Shown in pieces: positions 9,685 through 18,863 of a stretch of DNA of 64,000 bases (its first letter is position 1; each line of letters opens with the position of its first letter). The translations under genes and the position numbers were made by a program. The stretch comes from SFTJ01 sp045613305 (GTDB taxonomy: Bacteria > Bacteroidota > Bacteroidia > Bacteroidales > Muribaculaceae), in contig JAZLAU010000035.1 of the NCBI GenBank assembly GCA_045613305.1, forward strand, positions 44,945 to 108,944. The letters run 5' to 3'. The notes below the pieces were generated by a model, which made no database searches, was not told where the DNA came from, and saw only the letters and a list, made by a program, of their open reading frames with translations.

Positions 9685-9723
9685 TTAAGATTCTTATATT
9701 TCAATAATACATATTTTGCTAAG

Positions 9724-9731
9724 CAAAGGTA
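9724..9731 (-). promoter_or_regulatory. Bacteroidetes -7 box for dapF
   Basis: The minus strand reads TACCTTTG, a TAnnTTTG match 40 nt before the dapF start. TTGC at 19 nt upstream is a weak -33 element. Confidence 0.45.
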
Positions 9732-9876
9732 TAATTTTATATTCTACTATGCAATACTTGATTTAACATATTAACTCATTCAAACAAAACATTTTCTCCT
9801 CTTATCATTCGCCTATTTTGCACCCAGTCTTTAAATTAATTTATGGGAAATAACCATCTTTGATAATTAAACAGCA

Positions 9877-10623
9877 ATGCATGACACCATCATTACCAAT
9901 AAAGAGGGTGTCAAATTATATGCACGTTACATTGCATCTGATAGCGTTAATAGTAACACAGCAATAATTATTCATGGTTATCGGTCAAACTCTATATCAA
10001 TGATGCATATAGCGTACATGTTTCATCATGATTTTCACTATAATGTGTTTCTCCCTGACTTGCAGGGACATGGACATAGTGAAGGCGACGTAATTCAAAT
10101 GGGATGGAAAGATGCAGACGACATAAAGGAATGGATAAATGTATCGAATGGAATATTTGGCAATAAATCAAAAACAATAATAACAGGCATTTCTATGGGT
10201 GGCGCTACTACTATGATGCTGTCGTCAAAAACACTTCCCGACAATGTTAAATGTTTCATCGAAGATTGTGGATATACTTCTGTTGGGGATGAATTTAAAA
10301 GCGAACTCAATAAGCAATATCACCTGCCGGCATTCCCTATACTTCACACAGCCAGTTTCACAAGTAAGATTTTATTTGGATGGAGTTTTAATGAGGCGTC
10401 ATCTCTTGATTGTGTAAAATCATCAAACAAGCCCATGCTTTTCATACACGGAAGTGATGACACTTATGTGCCTACAGAAATGGTATATAAGTTATAGAAT
10501 GCAAAAGCAGAACCCAAAGAAATTTACATTTCTCAGGGTTCTGCCCATGCTGATTCATATCATGATAATCCTTACATCTACACTCTTAAAGTGAAGGAGT
10601 TTCTTGACAAGTATTGTAATTAA
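9877..10623 (+). pseudogene. Alpha/beta hydrolase, damaged: in-frame amber stop and short N-terminus
   Basis: The frame from 9877 encodes an alpha/beta hydrolase with the oxyanion region IIIHGYRSN, the nucleophile elbow GISMGGA and the acid-residue segment FIHGSDDTYVP. It stops at a TAG (10495-10497) after MVYKL. Beyond it the same frame continues for 41 more codons (NAKAEPKEIYISQGSAHADSYH and on) to TAA at 10621-10623, and holds the expected catalytic His (GSAHADSY). The TAG sits where relatives have Tyr (LYNAK). The N-terminus also starts abruptly: an in-frame TAA is at 9868-9870, and related Bacteroidales proteins, as I recall them, carry a membrane anchor and about 60 more residues. A truncated 206-residue product would lack the triad His, so I call it a pseudogene. 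Confidence 0.8.
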
Positions 10624-12437
10624 TCAATGTGAATTCGCCATACCACACCTTCAATCAACGAGGTGTAAACATCACCATTTTCATCTACTTCCCATCCGTT
10701 GAATTCCGAAGAACCCATTTTGAATTCCCAAAGTTTCTTTTTTGCAATTGGGTCTATTGCCACCATCAAGCCTCGGCGTGAACCTACATACACTACTCCC
10801 TTGCTTTCAAGCACAATACATGGCGCATGCTCATAACCAAGGCCTGCATCCACCATCCACAACTCATTATATTCATTGCCTTCGGTGCTTACAGCAACAA
10901 CTTCGCCATCCATAGTCTTGGCATATGCCACCTTTCCATCTTCCGAAACGCCCAAACTTTCGCGGAACTTATGACTATTGTTGCGCCAAATGGTTTTGCC
11001 CGACTTGCGGTCGACTGCTGTCATATATCTGTCAGGTGCTACTATAATGACCTTATCTTCTGTAACTACCGGAACGCAATTTCCAGGACCTAACATATTG
11101 GCTTTTTTGCCATTGTTCCAACGCCATTTCAACTTTCCGTTCTTTGTGTTCAAACAACGTAGATATGTGTCCCATGCACCAAAGAATACTTCTTTTCCGC
11201 TTACCACAGGTGCAGCTTGGCAATAGTTGTTTAAATCAGTGAATTTCCATAACATTTTTGAACCATCGGTTTTCCATGCTTCAAATGTCTTACCGCCACC
11301 TTGATATAACACATCTCCTACAATTATACCATCAGCAACATATGGAGCGTCGGCAATATGCTCTTTAACCAACTTTCCATTTTGCTTGTCTAACCAAAGC
11401 AAACGCTTGTCGGCAGTAGGAGCAATTACATAATTTTGAGAAACTGCCGGACGTGAGAAAATGCCCGCTTCTGTTTTGTATTCCCAAACCAAATGTTTTG
11501 TCGATTTATTAACTGCCTTAATATATCCAAGTGAGTTGCCAAAATAAATATTTGATTCATCAACTCCTATTCGTGTGAAAATAGAGGCGTTATCTCTGTA
11601 CACCAAATCTATATTTACATTCTCTGGAAGTGGTGCTTGTACATAATCTTTCTTTAGATAATAATTAATTGGATAAGCAAATTTCAACTCTGAAGGTTTC
11701 TCCAATGTTTTATTAAAGAATTTAATCGAATCTTGAGTGATGTGCATCTCAGCAAAACCATATGAATCATTTTTCATATAAAGTGCACGGGTCATCACCC
11801 CATCAATCTTTCCATTAACCAGATAACGCTTCCATGAATGATAGTGACCATTTACGTGTGTGATTGTTGGATATTTTTCCAAAACTGCAATGTAATCTTG
11901 GTAATTATCCAAATCTTCTTGTAGCGGATAGTGGCAAAAACTTAAAAAGCGCTTACCTTCAGTTACTTTTTCATTTAGCACCTTGTCAAGCCACAATAAG
12001 TCCTCTTGCTTAATGTGACCGTCGCCCATTTTCATATATGGACCACAATTCACACCGGCAATCACTAAATCATCTATTTCGAATATAAATCGGTCATTTC
12101 CCCACAAGTCATTAAACGTTTTACATGCACTTTGGCTCCAATTATTTTCGTGGTTACCTGGTACTATATAAAATGGTTTAGTTATCTTGTCTAATATTTT
12201 TTTAATATTAACCAATTCTTTGTCGCTGCCTTCATTACTCAAGTCACCATTCAAGATTACGGCATCTGCATCTGTTCGATTAATTTCTTCAACAACTTTA
12301 TGCAAAATACTATCGTTGACATTACCTGGCACCACATGTGTGTCGGCCAAGATTGCCAATTTTATGGTTTTTGCATTACCAACAGCAAGCGTTGCAGAAA
12401 TTGCAACAACAAGCATGAACAAGAAAAATTTTTTCAT
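10620..12437 (-). CDS. Secreted metallophosphoesterase fused to a PQQ-like beta-propeller
   Basis: A signal peptide (MKKFFLFMLVVAISATLAVG) is followed by a calcineurin-type phosphoesterase at about residues 27-250. Its metal motifs are visible: LADTHV, LNGDLSNEG, PGNHEN, CHYPL and NGHYHSW. Residues 290-605 form repeated blades of the PQQ-enzyme type (such as GYIKAVNKSTKHLVWEY, LLWLDKQNGKLV and MTAVDRKSGKTIWR), which usually build a propeller for ligand or protein binding. It should act in the periplasm or on the surface; the substrate is unknown. The frame is open from a GTG at 12446, but ATG 12437 gives a clean signal peptide. Its stop overlaps the stop of the decayed hydrolase facing it. 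Confidence 0.82.
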   Translation of the reverse strand: MKKFFLFMLVVAISATLAVGNAKTIKLAILADTHVVPGNVNDSILHKVVEEINRTDADAVILNGDLSNEGSDKELVNIKKILDKITKPFYIVPGNHENNWSQSACKTFNDLWGNDRFIFEIDDLVIAGVNCGPYMKMGDGHIKQEDLLWLDKVLNEKVTEGKRFLSFCHYPLQEDLDNYQDYIAVLEKYPTITHVNGHYHSWKRYLVNGKIDGVMTRALYMKNDSYGFAEMHITQDSIKFFNKTLEKPSELKFAYPINYYLKKDYVQAPLPENVNIDLVYRDNASIFTRIGVDESNIYFGNSLGYIKAVNKSTKHLVWEYKTEAGIFSRPAVSQNYVIAPTADKRLLWLDKQNGKLVKEHIADAPYVADGIIVGDVLYQGGGKTFEAWKTDGSKMLWKFTDLNNYCQAAPVVSGKEVFFGAWDTYLRCLNTKNGKLKWRWNNGKKANMLGPGNCVPVVTEDKVIIVAPDRYMTAVDRKSGKTIWRNNSHKFRESLGVSEDGKVAYAKTMDGEVVAVSTEGNEYNELWMVDAGLGYEHAPCIVLESKGVVYVGSRRGLMVAIDPIAKKKLWEFKMGSSEFNGWEVDENGDVYTSLIEGVVWRIHID

Positions 12438-12526
12438 ATCTGACACTTTATTTTTATTACTACGTAAAATTACATCTATATTTTAAAAGGTACAATTTTA
12501 AAGAAGATAAAAATCTAACTATTTTG

Positions 12527-12534
12527 TATATTTG
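12527..12534 (+). promoter_or_regulatory. Bacteroidetes -7 box for the Uup-like gene
   Basis: TATATTTG matches TAnnTTTG 17 nt before the ATG at 12552. No TTTG is seen at the expected -33 spacing. Confidence 0.4.
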
Positions 12535-12551
12535 CATATAATTTTTATTAC

Positions 12552-14429
12552 ATGACAACATTTCTACAAATTGAAGGACTCACAAAATCTTATGGCGACA
12601 GATTGTTGTTCGGTGATGTCACATTTGGCATTAACGAAGGCGACAAAGTGGGTCTTATAGCAAAGAATGGCACAGGAAAAACCACTCTGCTAAGGATATT
12701 GGCAGGGCAGGAAGACTATGATAGTGGACGAATTGTGTTTCACAACGATTTACGCGTTGGTTACCTTGAGCAAACGCCTTCTTTCAAATCATCAAAAAGC
12801 ATTATCGACACATGTTTAGAAGGTGACGACCAAATATCACAAGCATTGCGCGATTATGAAAAAGCATTGCAATCTGATGACACCGATTTGCTGACAAAAG
12901 CCGTGCAGCAAATGGATAACCTCAAAGCCTGGGACTATGAAGACCGCTTTAAGCAAATCCTCAGCATGCTTAAGATTGACAATGTTAACCAATCTATCGA
13001 TAACCTATCTGGAGGACAAATAAAACGTGTTGCATTGGCCAAACTGCTCATTAGCGAACCACAACTTTTAATACTTGATGAGCCGACTAACCACCTCGAT
13101 ATTGAAATGATTGAATGGCTTGAAAGTTATTTCAAAAGAAGCCGAATGGCCATTTTTATGGTAACGCACGACCGTTATTTCCTTGACAATATCTGCAACA
13201 AGATTATTGAAATTGATAATCAATCAACTTATGAATACGCTGGCAAATACGATTATTATCTTGAAAAACGAGCAGAACGACTTGAAGCTCAAAACAGCGA
13301 AATCATTAAAGCGAAAAACCTCTACAGAACAGAATTAGATTGGATGCGCCGACAACCTCAAGCTCGTGCCACCAAAGCGAAATATCGCATTGACGCATTT
13401 TATGATTTAAAAGAAAAGGCACTAAAACGTTATGACGATAGCAAAGTAAATCTAAATGTCAACTCGTCATACATAGGGTCTAAAATTTTCATAGCCCACA
13501 ATGTTTGCAAAGCATTCGATGACATAAAAATTTTAGATGACTTTTCTTACACATTTGCTCGCTATGAAAAATTGGGTATTATCGGAAAGAATGGTGCAGG
13601 TAAATCGTCGTTCATCAAATTATTGCTGAACGAATACCTCCCCGACAGTGGTTATTTTGAAATTGGCGAAACAGTTAAGTTTGGATATTATAGTCAAGAA
13701 GGAATTCAGTTTAACGAAACAAAAAAAGTTATCGACGTAATTAAAGACGTAGCCGAGCACATAACCTTTGATGAGAAAACATCGTATTCGGCAGCTCAAT
13801 TTTTGAACTTGTTTCTGTTCTCAGCAAAAGACCAACAGAAACTGGTCTCAAAACTTAGCGGTGGCGAAAAAAGACGTCTGCATTTGGCGTCAGTTTTGAT
13901 GCACAAACCTAACTTCTTGATTTTAGACGAACCTACCAATGACCTCGACATTGTGACATTGGAGATTCTTGAAGAATATATTTCTAAATTTAAAGGTTGC
14001 ATCATAATAATTAGTCACGACCGTTTCTTTATGGATAGAACCGTCGACCACATTTTTGTGTTTGAAGGCAATGGTGTAATTAAGGACTTCCCAGGCAATT
14101 ATTCTGATTATCGTCAATATTTGAATGATGTGAAACAATCAGAAAATGCATCAAACAATGAAATCAAAAAAGCCCCTCAGGCTAATTCTTCATTCAAACC
14201 CAAAAACAGGAACACTAACAAATTAACCTATAAAGAAAAAAAGGAGTTTGAAGAATTAACTGTTTTGATTGATGCCCTAAACAAAGAGAAATCTGAACTG
14301 GAAGCACTTTTTAATAGCGGAGATGTTATTACCGATATGGCCGAAAAAGCCAAACGGTACAGCGAATTAAAAGACATTCTGGATGAAAAAGAGTTTCGTT
14401 GGCTTGAACTAAGCGAAAAAGATCAATAA
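12552..14429 (+). CDS. uup: ABC-F ATPase, Uup-like
   Basis: This soluble protein has two ATP-binding cassettes and no membrane domain, as in the ribosome-associated ABC-F family. Cassette 1 has Walker A AKNGTGKTT (near residue 38), signature LSGGQIKR and Walker B LLILDEPTNHLD. Cassette 2 has GKNGAGKSS (near 345), LSGGEKRR and FLILDEPTNDLD. Both sites look intact. Residues 555-625 form a charged coiled coil after a basic linker, the feature that sets Uup apart from EttA. Uup is linked to DNA transposition and ribosome rescue phenotypes in E. coli; the role here is inferred. A terminator overlaps the stop codon. Confidence 0.88.
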   Translation: MTTFLQIEGLTKSYGDRLLFGDVTFGINEGDKVGLIAKNGTGKTTLLRILAGQEDYDSGRIVFHNDLRVGYLEQTPSFKSSKSIIDTCLEGDDQISQALRDYEKALQSDDTDLLTKAVQQMDNLKAWDYEDRFKQILSMLKIDNVNQSIDNLSGGQIKRVALAKLLISEPQLLILDEPTNHLDIEMIEWLESYFKRSRMAIFMVTHDRYFLDNICNKIIEIDNQSTYEYAGKYDYYLEKRAERLEAQNSEIIKAKNLYRTELDWMRRQPQARATKAKYRIDAFYDLKEKALKRYDDSKVNLNVNSSYIGSKIFIAHNVCKAFDDIKILDDFSYTFARYEKLGIIGKNGAGKSSFIKLLLNEYLPDSGYFEIGETVKFGYYSQEGIQFNETKKVIDVIKDVAEHITFDEKTSYSAAQFLNLFLFSAKDQQKLVSKLSGGEKRRLHLASVLMHKPNFLILDEPTNDLDIVTLEILEEYISKFKGCIIIISHDRFFMDRTVDHIFVFEGNGVIKDFPGNYSDYRQYLNDVKQSENASNNEIKKAPQANSSFKPKNRNTNKLTYKEKKEFEELTVLIDALNKEKSELEALFNSGDVITDMAEKAKRYSELKDILDEKEFRWLELSEKDQ

Positions 14430-14458
14430 AAAAGAGGACTTAAATAAGTCCTCTTTTT
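14429..14458 (+). terminator. Rho-independent terminator, probably two-way
   Basis: A 13-bp perfect stem (AAAAAGAGGACTT, loop aaat, and its complement) ends in TTTTT. It starts at the last base of the Uup stop codon and can also serve the minus-strand Dabb gene ending at 14489. Confidence 0.9.
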
Positions 14459-14488
14459 CGTTATTTATATCTTTGCGTCAATGAATCG

Positions 14489-14782
14489 TTAGCATTCATA
14501 ATCAACACATGCTCTTGATTCAACTTTGCCGCCAATAATTCCGGCAGCCGCTACATGTGCAGGATGTTTAGCGTATATGCTAACCTCTTCCATGTTACCA
14601 ACTATGGCAGTCAAAACCACATCCCATGTTTCATTAGGATTTTGGTTCAACCCTACTTCCATACTTTGCAAAACATCAATCTCATTAGGCAATTGCAGCA
14701 AAGCATTCTTAAATTTTTCACTTAATTCTTTACGTTCTTGTGCATTGCCCTTTAACTTGAATGTAACAATGTGCTTAACCAT
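14489..14782 (-). CDS. Dabb (stress-responsive alpha/beta barrel) domain protein
   Basis: The 97-residue protein is a single Dabb domain: it starts MVKHIVTFKLKGNA and carries the conserved HPAHVAAAG segment near residue 73. Such proteins form small dimeric ferredoxin-like barrels with varied or unknown roles. It starts 2 nt after the stop of the ABC-F gene and so is probably translated from the same message. Function here is not known. Confidence 0.85.
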   Translation of the reverse strand: MVKHIVTFKLKGNAQERKELSEKFKNALLQLPNEIDVLQSMEVGLNQNPNETWDVVLTAIVGNMEEVSIYAKHPAHVAAAGIIGGKVESRACVDYEC

Positions 14783-14784
14783 AA

Positions 14785-16401
14785 TTATTTTGTATAAAGT
14801 TTGCTCTTTAATTCTATAACACGTTCATCGGTGATATAATCATCATAATCCATCATCTTGTCGATAATGCCATTTGGAGTTAATTCGATTTCACGATTAC
14901 AAACTGTTTGAATAAATTCGTGGTCATGTGAAGCAAACAAAATAACACCTTTAAATGACTGAAGCGTATTGTTGAAAGCTTGAATTGATTCAAGGTCAAG
15001 GTGGTTTGTTGGAGTATCCAAAATTAACGTGTTTGCATCGGTCATCATCATTTTAGCAATCATACAACGCATCTTTTCACCACCAGAGAGCACCGATGCT
15101 TTTTTAAGGACTTCTTCTCCTGAAAACAACATTTTGCCCAAGAATCCCTTCAAATAAATTTCACTTGAGTCATTGCTATATTGGCAAAGCCAGTCAACAA
15201 GATTCATGTCGGTGTTAAAGAATGCAGAGTTGTCAAGAGGCAAATATGCAGTAGTAATTGTTTGTCCCCACTCAAATGTTCCAGAATCAGGCTTCCTATT
15301 ACCATTAATGATTTCAAACAAAGCAGTCATTGCTCTTGGGTCCCTACTTAGGAACACACACTTATCACCTTTCTCAATTGTGAAATTCACGTCTTTAAAA
15401 AGCACCTCTCCGTCAATGCTTGCTGTTAGCCCGTGCACTTCAAGAATCTTATTGCCCACTTCTCTACTTGGAGTGAAGATAATGCCTGGATAACGACGTG
15501 ACGATGGCTGAATTTCTTCAATATTTAATTTTTCAAGCATCTTCTTGCGGCTGGTTGTTTGCTTTGATTTTGCAACATTAGCGCTAAATCTACGAATAAA
15601 TTCAAGCAATTCTTTACGCTTCTCTTCAGCCTTCTTATTAGCTTGTTGTTGTTGTCTCAATGCCAACTGACTTGAATGGTACCAGAAGCTATAGTTACCC
15701 GCAAACAACGTAATCTTATTATAGTCAATGTCAAGAGTATGAGTTGAAATAGCGTCCAAGAAGTGACGGTCGTGCGATACTACTAACACGGTATTTTCAC
15801 ATTTCGACAAATAATCTTCAAGCCATGATACGGTGTCAAGGTCAAGGTCATTGGTTGGCTCATCGAGTAGCAGGTTGTCAGGGTTACCAAACAAAGCCTT
15901 TGCCAAAAGAACACGCACTTTTTCCTTTGCACTCATGTCTTTCATCATCACATAGTGCTTTTCTTCTTTAATGCCCAATCCGCTTAACAATGCACTTGCG
16001 TCGCTTTCTGCATTCCAGCCTTCCATTTCGGCAAACTTTTCTTCAAGTTCTGCAGCTCTAACACCATCTTCATCACTAAAATCAGGCTTTGCATATAATG
16101 CATCTTTTTCCTTCATTATATCCCAAAGCACAGTGTGACCTTGTAGGACAGTATCCATTACAGTAAATTCATCGTATGCAAAGTGGTCCTGACTTAACAC
16201 CGACATACGTTCACCTGGTCCCTGTGTAACGCTTCCTTGTGTTGGAGTTAATTGTCCACTCAAAATTCTCATGAGCGTACTTTTTCCTGCACCATTAGCT
16301 CCAATAATGCCATAACAGTTACCCGCAGTAAACTTTAAATTAACGTCTTGAAACAAGACCCTCTTCCCAAATTGAATTCCTAAATTGCTTGTTGTAATCA
16401 T
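14785..16401 (-). CDS. ABC-F ATPase, YbiT/YkpA-like, with a degenerate second ATP site
   Basis: The 538-residue protein has two cassettes and the length of YbiT/YkpA-type ABC-F factors, which act on ribosomes. Cassette 1 is normal: GANGAGKST near residue 36, LLLDEPTNDLD near 177. Cassette 2 is not: the Walker A position (about residues 347-361) reads FLSRDPRAMTALF with no GKS/T lysine, and Walker B (about 457-468) reads TLILDTPTNHLD with Thr in place of the catalytic Glu. The signature LSGGEKMR is kept. So only one ATP site is likely to hydrolyse. Close relatives also show a weak Walker A here, as I recall. A linker rich in Gln and Lys joins the halves. Confidence 0.88.
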   Translation of the reverse strand: MITTSNLGIQFGKRVLFQDVNLKFTAGNCYGIIGANGAGKSTLMRILSGQLTPTQGSVTQGPGERMSVLSQDHFAYDEFTVMDTVLQGHTVLWDIMKEKDALYAKPDFSDEDGVRAAELEEKFAEMEGWNAESDASALLSGLGIKEEKHYVMMKDMSAKEKVRVLLAKALFGNPDNLLLDEPTNDLDLDTVSWLEDYLSKCENTVLVVSHDRHFLDAISTHTLDIDYNKITLFAGNYSFWYHSSQLALRQQQQANKKAEEKRKELLEFIRRFSANVAKSKQTTSRKKMLEKLNIEEIQPSSRRYPGIIFTPSREVGNKILEVHGLTASIDGEVLFKDVNFTIEKGDKCVFLSRDPRAMTALFEIINGNRKPDSGTFEWGQTITTAYLPLDNSAFFNTDMNLVDWLCQYSNDSSEIYLKGFLGKMLFSGEEVLKKASVLSGGEKMRCMIAKMMMTDANTLILDTPTNHLDLESIQAFNNTLQSFKGVILFASHDHEFIQTVCNREIELTPNGIIDKMMDYDDYITDERVIELKSKLYTK

Positions 16402-16426
16402 TTCTGTCTCTTAATCTAATTTTTTG

Positions 16427-16434
16427 CAAAGTTA
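16427..16434 (-). promoter_or_regulatory. Bacteroidetes -7 box for the YbiT-like gene
   Basis: The minus strand reads TAACTTTG followed by C, a full TAnnTTTG match 25 nt before the ATG at 16401. Confidence 0.5.
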
Positions 16435-16518
16435 CAAAATCTTTCTTACAATATTATTCAGACAATGTCAGTTTAATGAATTGTTTTTTAATACTCAACT
16501 ATTTTTTGAGGCAATAAT

Positions 16519-16551
16519 GAAAAAAATAAAGGGCAAGATGTTGCCCTTTAA
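16519..16551 (-). terminator. Rho-independent terminator ending the rfb-to-radA run
   Basis: On the minus strand a 10-bp stem (TAAAGGGCAA / TTGCCCTTTA) with a 4-nt loop is followed by TTTATTTTTTT. It is about 160 nt after the radA stop. Confidence 0.8.
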
Positions 16552-16712
16552 ATTATCTTATAATTCTGTATTTACTTTCTCAGTAATCTCAGAATACGTA
16601 TTTAAGTTAGTTTATTAGTTTGAAGCTTGTTATTTATTATCTATATAATATGACTAATAACTCCTTAAAAGGTTTAACTTAAGCTTTACATTTAACAGAT
16701 ATTAACCATTGT

Positions 16713-18086
16713 TTATCCGAATAAATGCTTGAAAGCCTCTTCAACCTTAGAAACTTCTATAATTTTAATATTAAACTTGCTACAATTTATGCCTTTAATA
16801 TTATTCTTCGGTATTATGATAGTTTTAAATCCAAGTTTTTGAGCCTCACTTAAACGTTGTTCAATTCTTGTTATCTGCCTTATTTCACCTGAGAGCCCTA
16901 CTTCGCCTGTCAAACACACATCTTTCTTTATAGGCATATCAACATTGCTTGAAAGAATAGCGCTGATAACAGCCAAATCTAACGCTGGTTCATTCACTTT
17001 TAAGCCACCTGCAATATTTAAAAACACATCTTTTTGTGCTAATTTAAAGCCAACTCGCTTTTCAAGAACTGCCAAAAGCATATTCATTCTTTTTGAATCA
17101 AAGCCAGTTACCGACCTTTGAGCCATACCATAGGCGGCGGTGCTAACTAAAGCTTGTGCCTCGATCAAAAAAGGTCGCGCTCCTTCTAGAGCCACTCCTA
17201 TTGCAACCCCTGACAATTCTTCATCATTTTGTGTCACCAACATTTCAGAAGCATTCAGCACCTCGCGCAATCCGCTATCGTTCATTTCATAAATGCCAAT
17301 CTCTGAAGTGCTACCAAAACGGTTCTTAATCGAGCGTAATATTCGGTATAAATAATGACGGTCGCCTTCAAATTGCAAGACAGCGTCTACAATATGTTCA
17401 AGTACTTTTGGACCAGCTATACTGCCCTCTTTGTTTATATGTCCAATTAAAATTACCGGAGTGTTAGTCTCTTTTGCGTATTTTAGGAATGCACTAGCAC
17501 ACTCTCTGACTTGGCTTACACTTCCTGCAGCCGATTCAAGTTCTTCAGAAGCTATTGTTTGAATAGAGTCTACAATAATTATATCCGGATTGTTTTCTTT
17601 AATGCTTGCAAAAATATTATTTAATGATGTTTCGCAAACCAAATAGCATTCACAGTAACCATGGTCACCGGCTATTCTATCCGCTCTCATCTTTAATTGT
17701 TGTGCACTTTCTTCTCCCGACACATAAAGCACCTTGCGGCTTCTTATTCTTAGCACATTTTGCAGCACAAGAGTAGATTTCCCAATGCCAGGTTCTCCGC
17801 CTATGAGAATAATCGAGCCCGGCACTAAGCCACCACCAAGCACTCTATTTAATTCTTGGCTTGGCAACTTAATGCGTGGCATTTCTTCTGTCTTTATCTC
17901 ACCTATTTTTACTGCTGCAGCCGTTTTTCGAGTTCTGTCAATACCGGCATATGCACTTTTGCTATTTGCAACAACCGGTTCCTCTATAAACGTATTCCAC
18001 TCTCCACAATTTGGGCATTTGCCTACCCATTTCGGAGATTCAGCACCGCAATTTTTACAGAAATATGTAGTCTTTACTTTCGCCAT
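16713..18086 (-). CDS. radA: DNA repair protein RadA
   Basis: RadA is a RecA-related ATPase that speeds branch migration in recombination. The N-terminal zinc finger is clear (CKNCG at residues 10-14, CPNCG near 24). The Walker A GGEPGIGKST is near residue 95, the RadA-specific KNRFG near 255, and the C-terminal third is the Lon-like domain. The 457-residue length is standard. It is the last gene of the minus-strand run and starts 5 nt after the upstream SpoU methylase stop. Confidence 0.96.
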   Translation of the reverse strand: MAKVKTTYFCKNCGAESPKWVGKCPNCGEWNTFIEEPVVANSKSAYAGIDRTRKTAAAVKIGEIKTEEMPRIKLPSQELNRVLGGGLVPGSIILIGGEPGIGKSTLVLQNVLRIRSRKVLYVSGEESAQQLKMRADRIAGDHGYCECYLVCETSLNNIFASIKENNPDIIIVDSIQTIASEELESAAGSVSQVRECASAFLKYAKETNTPVILIGHINKEGSIAGPKVLEHIVDAVLQFEGDRHYLYRILRSIKNRFGSTSEIGIYEMNDSGLREVLNASEMLVTQNDEELSGVAIGVALEGARPFLIEAQALVSTAAYGMAQRSVTGFDSKRMNMLLAVLEKRVGFKLAQKDVFLNIAGGLKVNEPALDLAVISAILSSNVDMPIKKDVCLTGEVGLSGEIRQITRIEQRLSEAQKLGFKTIIIPKNNIKGINCSKFNIKIIEVSKVEEAFKHLFG

Positions 18087-18091
18087 TATAA

Positions 18092-18862
18092 TTATTTTTT
18101 CATTAACGATTTGCGACTAAATTCACTGATAGTAATTGCAGCAGCAAGACCTACGTTCAACGACTCAGATGTCTCGCCATTAATAGCGTTTGATGGTATA
18201 TATAAGTTTCGGGTTGTTAATGACTTTAATTTATCCGACATTCCTTTGCCCTCATTGCCAAAAATTATAAATGCCGAACTGTCGAGGTCGGAATTATAAA
18301 TATTTTCGCCGTCTAATGTTGTTCCATACACAGGTATCTCTGGAAATTCATCAATAAGCGCCTCAAGATCGCAATAATGAACTTTAACTCTCGAAATAGC
18401 CCCCATTGTAGCCTGAATTACTTTATGGTTATAGACGTCAACAGTATTCTTGTTGCAAAATATGTTTTTAATTCCATACCAATCGCAAAGGCGAATTATT
18501 GTGCCCAAATTCCCAGGATCTTGCACACCTTCCAAAATCACATTTAGTTTATTTGAAATCTCATCATTCGAGAAATTAGTCTCAGGTATCTCATACACAG
18601 CTATCACTTCCGAAGGATTTGAAAATTGCGACATCCGTTCCATTTGTTGACGTGTAGCAATGTGCAATTTGTCCATATGTGAATAATTGCCAAAATTATA
18701 ATACCAGTTTTGGGTTGCAATAATCATTTTGCAATTAAAATAATCCCAAGTGTCGCGCACACATTTAGTACCTTCTGCCACAAAGCATTTTTCTTTATCA
18801 CGGTTTTTCTTTAATGATAAAGATGTAACAAATTTCACAACACTATTTGACACCTTATACAT
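18092..18862 (-). CDS. SpoU/TrmH-family RNA 2'-O-methyltransferase
   Basis: The product (256 residues) has an N-terminal SpoU substrate-binding domain (KKNRDKEKCFVAEGTKCV) and the knotted SAM-binding domain, with VQDPGNLGTIIR near residue 115, IIFGNEGKGMS near 204 and SLNVGLAAAI near 238. It should methylate a ribose in rRNA or tRNA; the target cannot be told. The frame is open from a TTG at 18904, but ATG 18862 lies one base after the nhaC stop and fits family starts. It is distinct from rlmB at 53.8 kb. Confidence 0.85.
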   Translation of the reverse strand: MYKVSNSVVKFVTSLSLKKNRDKEKCFVAEGTKCVRDTWDYFNCKMIIATQNWYYNFGNYSHMDKLHIATRQQMERMSQFSNPSEVIAVYEIPETNFSNDEISNKLNVILEGVQDPGNLGTIIRLCDWYGIKNIFCNKNTVDVYNHKVIQATMGAISRVKVHYCDLEALIDEFPEIPVYGTTLDGENIYNSDLDSSAFIIFGNEGKGMSDKLKSLTTRNLYIPSNAINGETSESLNVGLAAAITISEFSRKSLMKK

Positions 18863-18863
18863 A

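Larger units (their letters stand above)
16402..16712. other. 311-bp intergenic region
   Basis: It holds the promoter box of the YbiT-like gene at one side and the terminator of the radA run in the middle (16519-16551). The remaining AT-rich part (16552-16712) shows no convincing gene. A 64-codon + strand frame at 16424-16618 crosses the terminator and has no coding character. Confidence 0.6.

Noticed and set aside
10498..10623. Post-stop segment of the hydrolase as a separate small gene
   Set aside because: It has no start codon of its own in frame and continues the hydrolase fold directly; it belongs to the broken gene.
16424..16618. Open frame of 64 codons on the + strand
   Set aside because: It crosses the radA-run terminator and the promoter of the ABC-F gene, and its product (rich in Phe, Leu, Lys) has no coding character.
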